Positions 17,946 through 26,342 of a stretch of 64,000 bases of DNA are shown in pieces. A program made the position numbers and the translations under genes. Below the pieces are notes generated by a model, which was given only the letters and a program-made list of their open reading frames with translations, was not told the DNA's origin and searched no databases. The DNA is from Psychroflexus salarius (GTDB lineage: Bacteria > Bacteroidota > Bacteroidia > Flavobacteriales > Flavobacteriaceae). The stretch is taken from assembly GCF_900129035.1 (NCBI RefSeq), contig NZ_FQTW01000004.1, forward strand, positions 124,001-188,000, written 5' to 3'. Positions within the stretch are counted from its first letter, which is position 1; every line of letters begins with the position of its first letter.

Positions 17946-18168
17946 TATTGATTTTATTGAGTTGTTTAACGGCGGAATAAATTGAAGCTATCAGGCCTAA
18001 GATGACTAAGCCAAATGCGAAATAAGGCTTAGAAGTCTCGTACTTTTCATCTAATAAACCACCAAGGTAAGCCATCACATAAACAATGACGCCGATTTGT
18101 AAACCTAAACCTGTGAAGAACAGCCAAGAATTAGGCTGATTGTTCTTTTTGTTTTGTTTTTTTGTCAT
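17938..18168 (-). CDS. AtpZ/AtpI-like small membrane protein
   Basis: A 76-residue protein with a basic N-terminus and two membrane helices joined by a short loop (AYLGGLLDEKYETSKPYF), the AtpZ/AtpI layout. ATG 18168 is taken as the start; a GTG lies one codon earlier. The gene overlaps the 3' end of the bactofilin gene by 38 bases in another frame, so its translation is probably coupled to it. By family it would assist c-ring assembly or ion supply of the ATP synthase. Confidence 0.8.
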   Translation of the reverse strand: MTKKQNKKNNQPNSWLFFTGLGLQIGVIVYVMAYLGGLLDEKYETSKPYFAFGLVILGLIASIYSAVKQLNKINNE

Positions 18169-18541
18169 CACTAGTTAGTGATTTTACGGTACTTTTCATT
18201 GTGCAAGTTGCATTAAATATAGCGCCTGGCTCTACCGAAAGTTGATCTACAAAAACCTCGCCTTCAATTTGGGCTTTAGACCGAAGAATAAGTAAAGATT
18301 TTGCATTTAACTTTCCTTTGAAAACACCTTCAAAATCTGCACTATCACATTCTATTTCGCCATTTACCACGCCAGATTTTCCAACAACTATTTTGCCTTG
18401 TGTTTTTATGGTGCCTTCTAATTTGCCTTCTATTCTAAAACTACCTTGAGACTCTATATCGCCTTTAAAAGTACTACCTTGAGCGATTTTATTTTGTTCT
18501 TTAGTTAAGTCTGGTTCTTGCTTTTTTTTATCTGAAAACAT
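18131..18541 (-). CDS. Bactofilin (polymer-forming cytoskeletal protein)
   Basis: A 136-residue bactofilin. The core (about residues 20-115) is a right-handed beta-helix with repeated short strands such as GSFRIEGKLEGTIKTQGKIV and GVVNGEIECDSADFEGVF, flanked by charged, disordered ends. Bactofilins polymerise without nucleotide and place cell-wall or polar proteins. It starts 3 bases after sprE ends and overlaps the AtpZ-like gene by 38 bases, so it is between a gliding/secretion gene and ATP synthase. Confidence 0.9.
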   Translation of the reverse strand: MFSDKKKQEPDLTKEQNKIAQGSTFKGDIESQGSFRIEGKLEGTIKTQGKIVVGKSGVVNGEIECDSADFEGVFKGKLNAKSLLILRSKAQIEGEVFVDQLSVEPGAIFNATCTMKSTVKSLTSDDKKTKQKEQSA

Positions 18542-18544
18542 TGG

Positions 18545-21058
18545 CTATGATTGTGTTTCTAAATACTCGTTTTTGTTTTTATAAATCTGAATAACTTTAT
18601 AATTATTCGAAGATGCTGTAAAATATTTAATTGACAAGAGTTCTTCAACCTGTTTTAACTTTTTAGCCAAACCTTCAGCACCTAATTTTGAATTTAAGCC
18701 GTGAATAATTAAGAAATCTATTTGGTCGGTGTAAAATTCGACTGTTACTTTAAAATTTAAACCTTCTTCAATCAAGAACTTATTGATTAATTCTTTTAAT
18801 TTCTCCGAATTATGGTTTTGTTCTTGAAGTTCATAAACCAATTTAAACGTAGCGTCTTCATCTGGCTTTTCAAATTTATTTTTGATAAAGTTTTGATCAA
18901 CAGTATTATAAAGTTGCTGTGCATATTTACCTTCTTCAGACTGCGGAAAAGTTAAAGCAACATAATTCAAGGCTGTTTTGTAGGCTTTTAATCCTTGAGT
19001 TCTGCCAATGGCTTTTGCTTTTAATAATTCAAATTTTGGTACTATTGAAGTTCCTGTGAATTGTGCTGAGTACCTATTAGAATTTTCTAAAACAGCTTTA
19101 AATTGACCCGATTCAAACTGTTTATAAGTCTTGTAATATAAACTTGATGGACTATTTTCGTCCTCAAGAAGTGCTTTTGGATTTCTAATAATTTTAGCAT
19201 AATTAGACTCCGGATAGTTGTTTAAAATGTCATTTTTCCACTTTTCTTTTAAAGCTGATTGACCTGTCTCTTGATAAATTTTATACAAATAATATTTTGA
19301 TGGCAATACCAAACGCTCTTCAGGTTGTTGTTGCAATACAGCTTCTAGTTTTGCTGAAGCTAGATCAAGACGTTTAAATTTTTCTTTATAAATAATCCCT
19401 AATTGATAATAGGCAAAATTGCGCTCATCATTAATAGAGTCAATCATCGCCTTTTTTGTAGGAATTTGAGCAATATAAGTTTCTACCTGAAACTCTGGTG
19501 CTGTAAACTTATCTTCTTCAGTAGTTTCGGTAACATCTTTTGAAGCAAACGAACCTGATTGTGGGTTGGTTCTCCAGTTATCGGTTAATTTAATATTACC
19601 CCAAGTTTCTTTAAACTTTTCAAAACTGCGCTTCTTTGATTTTTCGTTATAAAATGAAGAAGAACCAGAACTAGCACTACTTCTACTGCTTTCACGACGT
19701 TTAAAATCACTGCCGAGTTGTATGGCATCTTCAGAAGCAAAAACACTTTCTGCTTCAGCTTTTAGTGAATCTATGTAGGTTTCAAAATAATCTATTCGCT
19801 GTTTTTTATTAGCATTTACCAGCCACAAAATACTATCATTGGTTTTAGCAATGCCTTCAAATTTAATAACGTCAACAAGGTTTTCACGCTTTTTCTTAAT
19901 CCTTAATTTTTCACGTGTTCGCTTAGTTAAATTGACCAAAGTACTATCGTAGTACTTTCCTGCGGTTATATAATTGGCACGATTAAAATAAATGTCTCCT
20001 AACTCTTTGTAATCTTGAGCTTTCAAATAACGGTCTTGTGGATTTTCTTTTAAAGATTTATTGTAAGAAATAATAGCTTGCTTCAAAGAGTCATTCGCTC
20101 TAAAAAACTGAGCTTCCTCGTAAAAAATAAAATCTAAATACGGTCTATTTTCGCGATTTTCGCTTAAGTCTTGAAAAAACAACACTGTTGAATCAAAATG
20201 AACTTTGGTATAATCTTTTAGTTTTTTTTGTTCTAAAAATGAATGAATACGATAGTCGCGTGGCGTTTTTCGGTTAAGTTCTATAATTTGATTTAAGCTA
20301 GCGTAAGCTGAATCAGTTTCTTCTAATTGCTGAAATAACTGCGATTTCACATACAACATTCTACCTTTAAAATTATTATTTTTAGTCAGCTGAATTGCTG
20401 TAGTTAAAGGTGTAATGGCAGCTGAAAGATTTTCGGCAATGATGTAGGCTTCAGCTAAGGTTGAATTGGCCAAAACGCTTATTTCTGGCTCAAGATTTTT
20501 AGTATCTATTAAATTGATTAAATTATCAATGGCTTCTTGATAGTAACCTAGACGTAAATTTGTTTTTTGCAGCCAGATTTCAACTTCATTTATGGTACTA
20601 CTTTTAGGATAGTGCGTTAAAATAAAACTTAAAGCATCTTTAGCAGGAATAAAGCGTTGATCGAAGTAACGCGATTTACCTAATAACAAAAAAGCTTCAT
20701 CTATTTGCGGATTATACTCTTTTCCACCCATGTACATCGAGTGTTTTTGAATGGCTTTAGTTGCTTTTTCTTCGGCACGTTTAAATTTTTCATTTTTGGC
20801 TTCTGTTCTTACGCCATCAACAGTTGTTATTTCTAAACGTTCTATAGGTAAAATATCCCAATAGTTTTCTTTATAACTCGCAGCTAACTGCTCTTGACCT
20901 TCAGACAGCGCTAAATTGCCGTTATAAATTATATTGTAGTAGGAACCCATCGCATGAAAGTTGCGATTTAAAAATTTATCTTTTTTACGTGAGCAACTTG
21001 CTAAAACACTAACAATTAGCAAAGTAACAATGATATGAAATCGGTAATTTTTAGGCAT
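18545..21058 (-). CDS. sprE: Gliding motility / T9SS TPR lipoprotein SprE (PorW)
   Basis: An 837-residue lipoprotein from ATG 21058. The lipobox is LASC near residue 22, followed by RKKDKFLNRNFHAMGSYYN, a recognisable SprE/PorW start. The rest is a long chain of TPR helices with a Ser-rich linker near residues 455-475. SprE in Flavobacterium johnsoniae and PorW in Porphyromonas gingivalis are needed for type IX secretion and, in the former, gliding. The T9SS cargo at 48141 and 60414 fits. A TTG at 21115 extends the frame but is part of the predicted -7 box. Confidence 0.88.
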   Translation of the reverse strand: MPKNYRFHIIVTLLIVSVLASCSRKKDKFLNRNFHAMGSYYNIIYNGNLALSEGQEQLAASYKENYWDILPIERLEITTVDGVRTEAKNEKFKRAEEKATKAIQKHSMYMGGKEYNPQIDEAFLLLGKSRYFDQRFIPAKDALSFILTHYPKSSTINEVEIWLQKTNLRLGYYQEAIDNLINLIDTKNLEPEISVLANSTLAEAYIIAENLSAAITPLTTAIQLTKNNNFKGRMLYVKSQLFQQLEETDSAYASLNQIIELNRKTPRDYRIHSFLEQKKLKDYTKVHFDSTVLFFQDLSENRENRPYLDFIFYEEAQFFRANDSLKQAIISYNKSLKENPQDRYLKAQDYKELGDIYFNRANYITAGKYYDSTLVNLTKRTREKLRIKKKRENLVDVIKFEGIAKTNDSILWLVNANKKQRIDYFETYIDSLKAEAESVFASEDAIQLGSDFKRRESSRSSASSGSSSFYNEKSKKRSFEKFKETWGNIKLTDNWRTNPQSGSFASKDVTETTEEDKFTAPEFQVETYIAQIPTKKAMIDSINDERNFAYYQLGIIYKEKFKRLDLASAKLEAVLQQQPEERLVLPSKYYLYKIYQETGQSALKEKWKNDILNNYPESNYAKIIRNPKALLEDENSPSSLYYKTYKQFESGQFKAVLENSNRYSAQFTGTSIVPKFELLKAKAIGRTQGLKAYKTALNYVALTFPQSEEGKYAQQLYNTVDQNFIKNKFEKPDEDATFKLVYELQEQNHNSEKLKELINKFLIEEGLNFKVTVEFYTDQIDFLIIHGLNSKLGAEGLAKKLKQVEELLSIKYFTASSNNYKVIQIYKNKNEYLETQS

Positions 21059-21112
21059 TAAACTGAAGTGTGCTTTAATATAACTGCGTTTTAACAGAAT
21101 TATTATAAGTTG

Positions 21113-21120
21113 CAAAAATA
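21113..21120 (-). promoter_or_regulatory. Predicted -7 box (TATTTTTG) for sprE
   Basis: Minus-strand TATTTTTG matches TAnnTTTG, 54 bases before the sprE ATG. No TTG is at the usual -33 place. This is the likely start of a transcript that could run through the bactofilin and into the atp genes. Confidence 0.45.
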
Positions 21121-21196
21121 GTGTTTTTATAAAGACTAAACGATTATACTTAGCAGAGTCACTTCAACTAAAACTATTTAGCTTTAAATTAATGTT

Positions 21197-21964
21197 TTAT
21201 TGTGCACTTTCTTCTGAATGGTCTTTTGCAGGTAATTCAATATTTTCTTCATCTTCTCTTCCAAAATAAGCTTCAAGCTCTTTTAAGGTTGTCTCGTTAG
21301 TTAAAGTATCTTTTACAATAACGCCTTTATCAAGCACAACAATTCTTTCGCAAACATCTGTGACGTGTAATAAATCATGACTTGAAATTAAAACCGTAGT
21401 ATGTTTAGCTGATGCTAATTCTTTAATGATTTTTTTTAGTCTGATTTGCGTAGTTGGATCTAGATTTGCAAAAGGTTCATCGAGAATAATTACTTCAGGA
21501 TTTCCGATAAAACTGGCTACTATACCTACTTTTTTCTGATTGCCTTTAGATAAATCTCGTAAATATTTTTTCTTGTTAAGGATTTCATCATGAAAAAAAT
21601 CTTCAAAAGTTGCTAAAAGCTCGTCTACTTCAGTTTTAGTAACTTTTCTTAAATCGGCTATGAAGTAAAAATATTCTTCAGCCGTTAAATAGCCGATTAA
21701 AAAACTTTCGTCTATAAATGCTGATGTAAATGGTTTCCAGTCTTCACTTTCGCTAACAACAATGTCATTATTTATAATTTGACCTGTTGTAGGTTGAATT
21801 AAATCGAGTAACAAACTAAAATAAGTTGTTTTTCCAGCACCGTTGTTACCTACTAAACCAAAACTTTGGCCTTTTGGGATATTGAGTTCTTCTATATTTA
21901 AAACCTCAACGCCTTTATAAGACTTTGATAGATTTTGGGTTTGAATTGTATATTGATTATCCAT
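21197..21964 (-). CDS. ABC transporter ATP-binding protein
   Basis: A 255-residue ATPase with Walker A GLVGNNGAGKTT (about residue 38), Q-loop region, a signature LSKGNQKKVG (variant of LSGGQ), Walker B VIILDEPFANLD and switch His in LISSHD. The C-terminal 30 residues are acidic. It powers the membrane protein encoded 5 bases upstream (21970-23445). The pairing resembles ABC-2 type exporters; the cargo is unknown. Confidence 0.93.
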   Translation of the reverse strand: MDNQYTIQTQNLSKSYKGVEVLNIEELNIPKGQSFGLVGNNGAGKTTYFSLLLDLIQPTTGQIINNDIVVSESEDWKPFTSAFIDESFLIGYLTAEEYFYFIADLRKVTKTEVDELLATFEDFFHDEILNKKKYLRDLSKGNQKKVGIVASFIGNPEVIILDEPFANLDPTTQIRLKKIIKELASAKHTTVLISSHDLLHVTDVCERIVVLDKGVIVKDTLTNETTLKELEAYFGREDEENIELPAKDHSEESAQ

Positions 21965-21969
21965 AATAT

Positions 21970-23445
21970 TTATTGTTTTTCGTTAAAAGCTGCAAGGGTT
22001 TTATATTTTCCTTTTTGATATACATTCTCTACGATGCTTAGAAACTTTTGCTTGAAAATTAAGCCTAAAACACCACTTGCTGCTAAAGCAATTAAACCAG
22101 CATTAAAATTTAGGAGTTTGTAAGGGATATAAAAAATAATCATCGGTCCTAAAATTTTTGGTAAGCTTATAAGTAGCTGAGTTGGGTTAAAACCATTTGT
22201 ATTGCTAAATGCTTTAGCTTTTTGGTTAAGCTCTATTGGCACTCGATTTAGAGCACCACCATACAAAGTAATAAATGAGTTAAGCCCAATATTAAAACTT
22301 GCGCCTGCAGCAATCATTAAATAAATTTTCCAACCAAAATAAATGTAGGGTGTACTCAATATAAACGAAATTACACAAGCCACAACCATTAGCAACCATT
22401 TAGACTCAAGATATTGGCGGTATGAAATGTTTTGACTCATCATTAGTTTATAATATTCGCTATCCCATGAAGGTACAAGTTGCCCAAATGAAATTAAAAA
22501 TCCGCCTGTGATAAACATAGAAGCAAAAGCTAAAAATGCTGGCATATCTTGATAAATATCTTGTGTGTAAAAAAACAAGCCATAAAACAGAAATAAAAAC
22601 GACATCATAACCACTTGTTTTGGTCGTGCATTACGTAGAATCATTCGGACGTCATTCTTTAAAAAAGTAGAGAGTTTGCCGAAACGATTTAAAAAACTAA
22701 GATCATATTGTTTAACGCTTTCTTTTTTCTCGACTATTGCACCATCTAAATAAAAGTGCTTTAAAATATAATTATAGTTAGCTTTAAAAAGAACATAAAC
22801 TAAGCCAATAGGTATTATTGCCCAATATTTATCGGTGTAAAATCCGTAAAACAAGTCACCAAATAAATCAGAAACTGGGTAAACACTAAAATATTCTAAG
22901 CCAACTAAAACAGCTAAAACACTAATTATCGCGTAGAAAAACACCTGGGTTTTGTTGATTAAAAAATTGGCATAATTAATACAAAAACTAATCGATAAAA
23001 ATGAAATAAACCAAATGATACTTCCTAAAACATCATAAGATTTATAAATCAAAACGCCTGTAACTGGTAAGAAAAATAAAATTGGTAAAATATTAAAAAA
23101 CGATAGACTTGTTTTTAACAATAAGTAGTTGATTACTTTAGAGCGTTTTACAGGAATAATCATAAACGGTTTAATGTTCATAACTGGTAACTGTTGTAAA
23201 AAATACCGAAAACCTAAATCGGCTAATACATAATAAATTAAAAAGTTGTTAAGCGTAACAAAAGGGTCTTGATCAGGAATGGCTTTTTCAAGACCAAAAA
23301 TAATGGCAAAGCCTAAAAAGGCAGCTAGACCAATAAAATAAAGTGCGCCAAGAATTAAAAGTATTTTGACAACAACTCCTTTTTCAAAATAAGATGAGCG
23401 TGAAAACTTCTTCCACTCAAAACTTGAAAACTTGCTTAACTTCAT
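21970..23445 (-). CDS. DUF5687 family ABC transporter membrane protein
   Basis: A 491-residue polytopic protein with about 11-12 hydrophobic segments and the block KNDVRMILRNARPKQVVMMS in the middle, typical of DUF5687, a Bacteroidota family found next to ABC ATPases. It is the first gene of the pair with the ATPase at 21197-21964. The substrate is not known. It is divergent from nbaC across 120 bases. Confidence 0.8.
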   Translation of the reverse strand: MKLSKFSSFEWKKFSRSSYFEKGVVVKILLILGALYFIGLAAFLGFAIIFGLEKAIPDQDPFVTLNNFLIYYVLADLGFRYFLQQLPVMNIKPFMIIPVKRSKVINYLLLKTSLSFFNILPILFFLPVTGVLIYKSYDVLGSIIWFISFLSISFCINYANFLINKTQVFFYAIISVLAVLVGLEYFSVYPVSDLFGDLFYGFYTDKYWAIIPIGLVYVLFKANYNYILKHFYLDGAIVEKKESVKQYDLSFLNRFGKLSTFLKNDVRMILRNARPKQVVMMSFLFLFYGLFFYTQDIYQDMPAFLAFASMFITGGFLISFGQLVPSWDSEYYKLMMSQNISYRQYLESKWLLMVVACVISFILSTPYIYFGWKIYLMIAAGASFNIGLNSFITLYGGALNRVPIELNQKAKAFSNTNGFNPTQLLISLPKILGPMIIFYIPYKLLNFNAGLIALAASGVLGLIFKQKFLSIVENVYQKGKYKTLAAFNEKQ

Positions 23446-23565
23446 AAGATTGTTTTTAGGTTAGTCAATATATCTCAAAAAAAGTTACGGGAAAATTAAT
23501 AATTTTTGAAATCTAAATAGCGTCCTAACCTAATTTATTATCTTTAACAACAAAATTAGAAACAC

Positions 23566-24099
23566 ATGAGCATAGCCCAACCTTTTAATTTGAAACAATG
23601 GATAAGTGAAAACCGATCACTTTTAAAACCGCCTGTCGGCAACAAAAATTTATATAAAGATGCTGGTGATTATATTGTGATGATTGTTGGCGGCCCAAAT
23701 GCTCGAAAAGATTATCATTATAATGAAACCGAAGAGTTATTTTACCAATTAGAAGGCGAGATTGAAGTCCATATTCAAGAAAACGGACACAAAAAAACGA
23801 TGAAACTTGGTCCTGATGACATGTATTTACATCCTGCTAAGGTACCTCATTCGCCAGTAAGAAAAGAAGGCTCAATTGGTTTAGTTATCGAGCGTAAACG
23901 CAAGCATTTAAATATTAATGATGGCTTGCTTTGGTTTTGCGACAACTGCAATCATAAATTACATGAGGTATATTTTCCACTAAACGATATTGAACAAGAT
24001 TTTCTTAAACATTTTAAAGATTTTTATACAAATAAAGATTTAAGAACTTGCAATCAATGTGGTGAAGTCATGCCAGTAGATAAGCGTTTCACTGCTTAA
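23566..24099 (+). CDS. nbaC: 3-hydroxyanthranilate 3,4-dioxygenase
   Basis: A 177-residue cupin enzyme of the kynurenine route from tryptophan. It opens the ring of 3-hydroxyanthranilate with O2 to give the precursor of quinolinate. Iron ligands are His in RKDYHYNETEE (with the Glu ligand) and His in AKVPHSP. The C-terminal rubredoxin-like metal site has two CxxC pairs, FCDNCN and TCNQCGE, as in bacterial enzymes. Length is normal. Its stop overlaps the convergent patatin gene by 4 bases. No other kynurenine gene is in the window. Confidence 0.95.
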   Translation: MSIAQPFNLKQWISENRSLLKPPVGNKNLYKDAGDYIVMIVGGPNARKDYHYNETEELFYQLEGEIEVHIQENGHKKTMKLGPDDMYLHPAKVPHSPVRKEGSIGLVIERKRKHLNINDGLLWFCDNCNHKLHEVYFPLNDIEQDFLKHFKDFYTNKDLRTCNQCGEVMPVDKRFTA

Positions 24100-26342
24100 A
24101 ACCAATAACCTAAACTAATATACCACTCGGTTTTGTTAACTTCAGGTGAATAAGAACAAATTAAATTTATCGGACCTATAATAGTTTCTACACCATAGCC
24201 GAGCGCATAACCCGTGAACTCTGGCGCGTCAAGCCAAGCCGTCGAACTGTATAAATTATTATCGGCATTAGCATAATTTACATAACCCAAAAGATGATTT
24301 TTTTTAATGAACTCATAATCTAATTTAATGGTTGATTTTAAATAAGAATTAGCCGAAATAGTAAAAAAATCATAACCGAAAAATGGCCTAAAGTTATTAA
24401 TGGTTTCATTACCATAACCGCCTAGATAAAAATTTAACCCACCAACATTATCGCTGCCAATTGTGCCTCCACCTTCTAAAGAAAGATAAGTGCTCAGGTT
24501 TGAAGCAATCGGAAAAGCAACACCAACATTAGCCTTAAAAATGCTAAACTCGCTATAATTATCAACAATTGGCAAGTAAAGGTTATATTTAATTTCAGAA
24601 AATAAGCCTTGTTTTGGAAAGTACTTACTATCAAAACTATCATGCTTAAAATAGGTATAAACACTGGTTAAATCTTGGTTTTCTATTTGAGTTACAAATT
24701 CATCATTGCCTGTGGCCGAATCTTCATCAGGAATCAACGTATTGGTTGAAGCTTCAAGATGTTTAAATTCGGCACCAACTCCAAAAATTGTACTGTTATA
24801 TACACGCGTTTGTATAAAAAATTGATTCGTAAAGTCTTCAACTAGTAACCTGAGTGAATTAATTTCAGCATTTTGAATAGTTGAATTCTGCTGAATAAAT
24901 TCAAAGTTAACATCATCAGCAAAACGATTATAACGCGAATTTAAACCAATACTCCAATACTTTCCTTTGTCTATGTAATAGTTGAAGTTATAACGTAAAT
25001 TATCCCCCAAAATTAAATCTAAAGAGCTGTGGTCATTTTCAAAAAACAAACTTTTTTTAGTGTAATTAACTAAAACTGATGTTTTATAAAGCTCATCATA
25101 ATGGGCGCTAAAACGTAAATAAGCATCGGTATTATTATCATAAACTTTTAATTTTAAAGCAAAAGCAGAATCAATTTCCTTCAAGTTGTAATGAATTTTC
25201 CTGAAATTGTCAGTAGCCGATAAATTATTTAAGCCTGTATTTAAGCGCTTGAAAGCAATCTTTTCATCGGTTGGGAAGTTTAACTTACCTGTGATATAAT
25301 TTCGTGGGTAAGCCGAATTGCTTTCAATAGCAATTGAACTCACTTGCAAGCTATCAATTATTGATTTAGAATGATGCTGAATTTGACCATCTTGACGGGC
25401 AGCAATTTTTTGAAATGCTGGTAAAAACTGAAGACCAACTTCTTCACCTTTTTGTATAATTTTCGCACCATCTTCAAAAGACAAAACTGTGAACTCGTCT
25501 ATATCTGGTTGAATGTACAAATCGGTTAATTGGCGTTTTGGCGCCATAACATTGATTGTTCTGAAATTATTGACTTGTGTAAAAATATCAAGTCCGCTTT
25601 TTAGGTTTTCGCGTGTCATTAAACTATCTTGTACATCAACGCCTATGATGAAGTTTGCTCCTCGCCTTTTCATTTCTTCAACAGGATAATTATTGAGTAC
25701 ACCACCATCAACATAAATTTGATTATCAATTTGCACCGGTTGAAATAAGGTTGGTATAGAACCACTTGCCGAAATCGCTTCAGCTAAATTACCGTGATCT
25801 AAAATTTCAGCTTTTCCAGTTTCTATGTTGGTAACCACACAAAAAAATGGAATTGGCAATTGTGTAAAATCTTTGGTTTGAAGGCGTGCTGTTAGCTGAG
25901 CAAGCAAGTTGTAAATATTTTGACCTTTTGATATTCCAGAAGGCAACTTCAACTGAAAACGATCAAAATTAAGTTTTAAAGCATAACGTTCGGCTTCTTG
26001 CTTTTCAAAAAACGTCATCGATTCACGTGGTAATTCATCTTGTATTAATTTCTGAAAATTTGTATTTCTAAAAATAGAGTCAAGCTGATTTGCCGAAAAA
26101 CCTGATGCATATAACCCGCCAACAATCGCGCCCATGCTGGTACCACCAATATAATCTATGCGTAAGTTAGCTTCTTCAATTTTTTTTAATACACCAATAT
26201 GTGCTAAACCTTTGGCTCCGCCGCCACTTAAAACTAAGCCAACTTTTAAAGTATCGTTAGTTGGTAGAATGATGTCCTGCGGCTGAAAAGCAAAGCTTGC
26301 CCAACTGAGTAAAAAACTTAATAAAAGAATTTTTGAGGTCAT
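24096..26342 (-). CDS. Patatin-like phospholipase with C-terminal outer-membrane barrel
   Basis: A 748-residue protein with a signal peptide (1-18), an N-terminal patatin domain (about 33-230) and a POTRA-like plus BamA-type barrel (from about 330) ending in YWF. The patatin catalytic dyad is intact: oxyanion loop GGGAKG, nucleophile Ser in GGTSMGAI and Asp in VDGGVLNNYP. The layout resembles the autotransporter-like phospholipase PlpD. It would hydrolyse lipid esters at or outside the outer membrane. Its ATG overlaps the uvrC stop (ATGA), so the two are co-transcribed. Confidence 0.92.
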   Translation of the reverse strand: MTSKILLLSFLLSWASFAFQPQDIILPTNDTLKVGLVLSGGGAKGLAHIGVLKKIEEANLRIDYIGGTSMGAIVGGLYASGFSANQLDSIFRNTNFQKLIQDELPRESMTFFEKQEAERYALKLNFDRFQLKLPSGISKGQNIYNLLAQLTARLQTKDFTQLPIPFFCVVTNIETGKAEILDHGNLAEAISASGSIPTLFQPVQIDNQIYVDGGVLNNYPVEEMKRRGANFIIGVDVQDSLMTRENLKSGLDIFTQVNNFRTINVMAPKRQLTDLYIQPDIDEFTVLSFEDGAKIIQKGEEVGLQFLPAFQKIAARQDGQIQHHSKSIIDSLQVSSIAIESNSAYPRNYITGKLNFPTDEKIAFKRLNTGLNNLSATDNFRKIHYNLKEIDSAFALKLKVYDNNTDAYLRFSAHYDELYKTSVLVNYTKKSLFFENDHSSLDLILGDNLRYNFNYYIDKGKYWSIGLNSRYNRFADDVNFEFIQQNSTIQNAEINSLRLLVEDFTNQFFIQTRVYNSTIFGVGAEFKHLEASTNTLIPDEDSATGNDEFVTQIENQDLTSVYTYFKHDSFDSKYFPKQGLFSEIKYNLYLPIVDNYSEFSIFKANVGVAFPIASNLSTYLSLEGGGTIGSDNVGGLNFYLGGYGNETINNFRPFFGYDFFTISANSYLKSTIKLDYEFIKKNHLLGYVNYANADNNLYSSTAWLDAPEFTGYALGYGVETIIGPINLICSYSPEVNKTEWYISLGYWF

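Noticed and set aside
24096-24099. Convergent overlap of nbaC and the patatin gene as a possible antisense device
   Set aside because: A 4-base stop-to-stop overlap is common in compact genomes and needs no special explanation. The same holds for 42163-42166.
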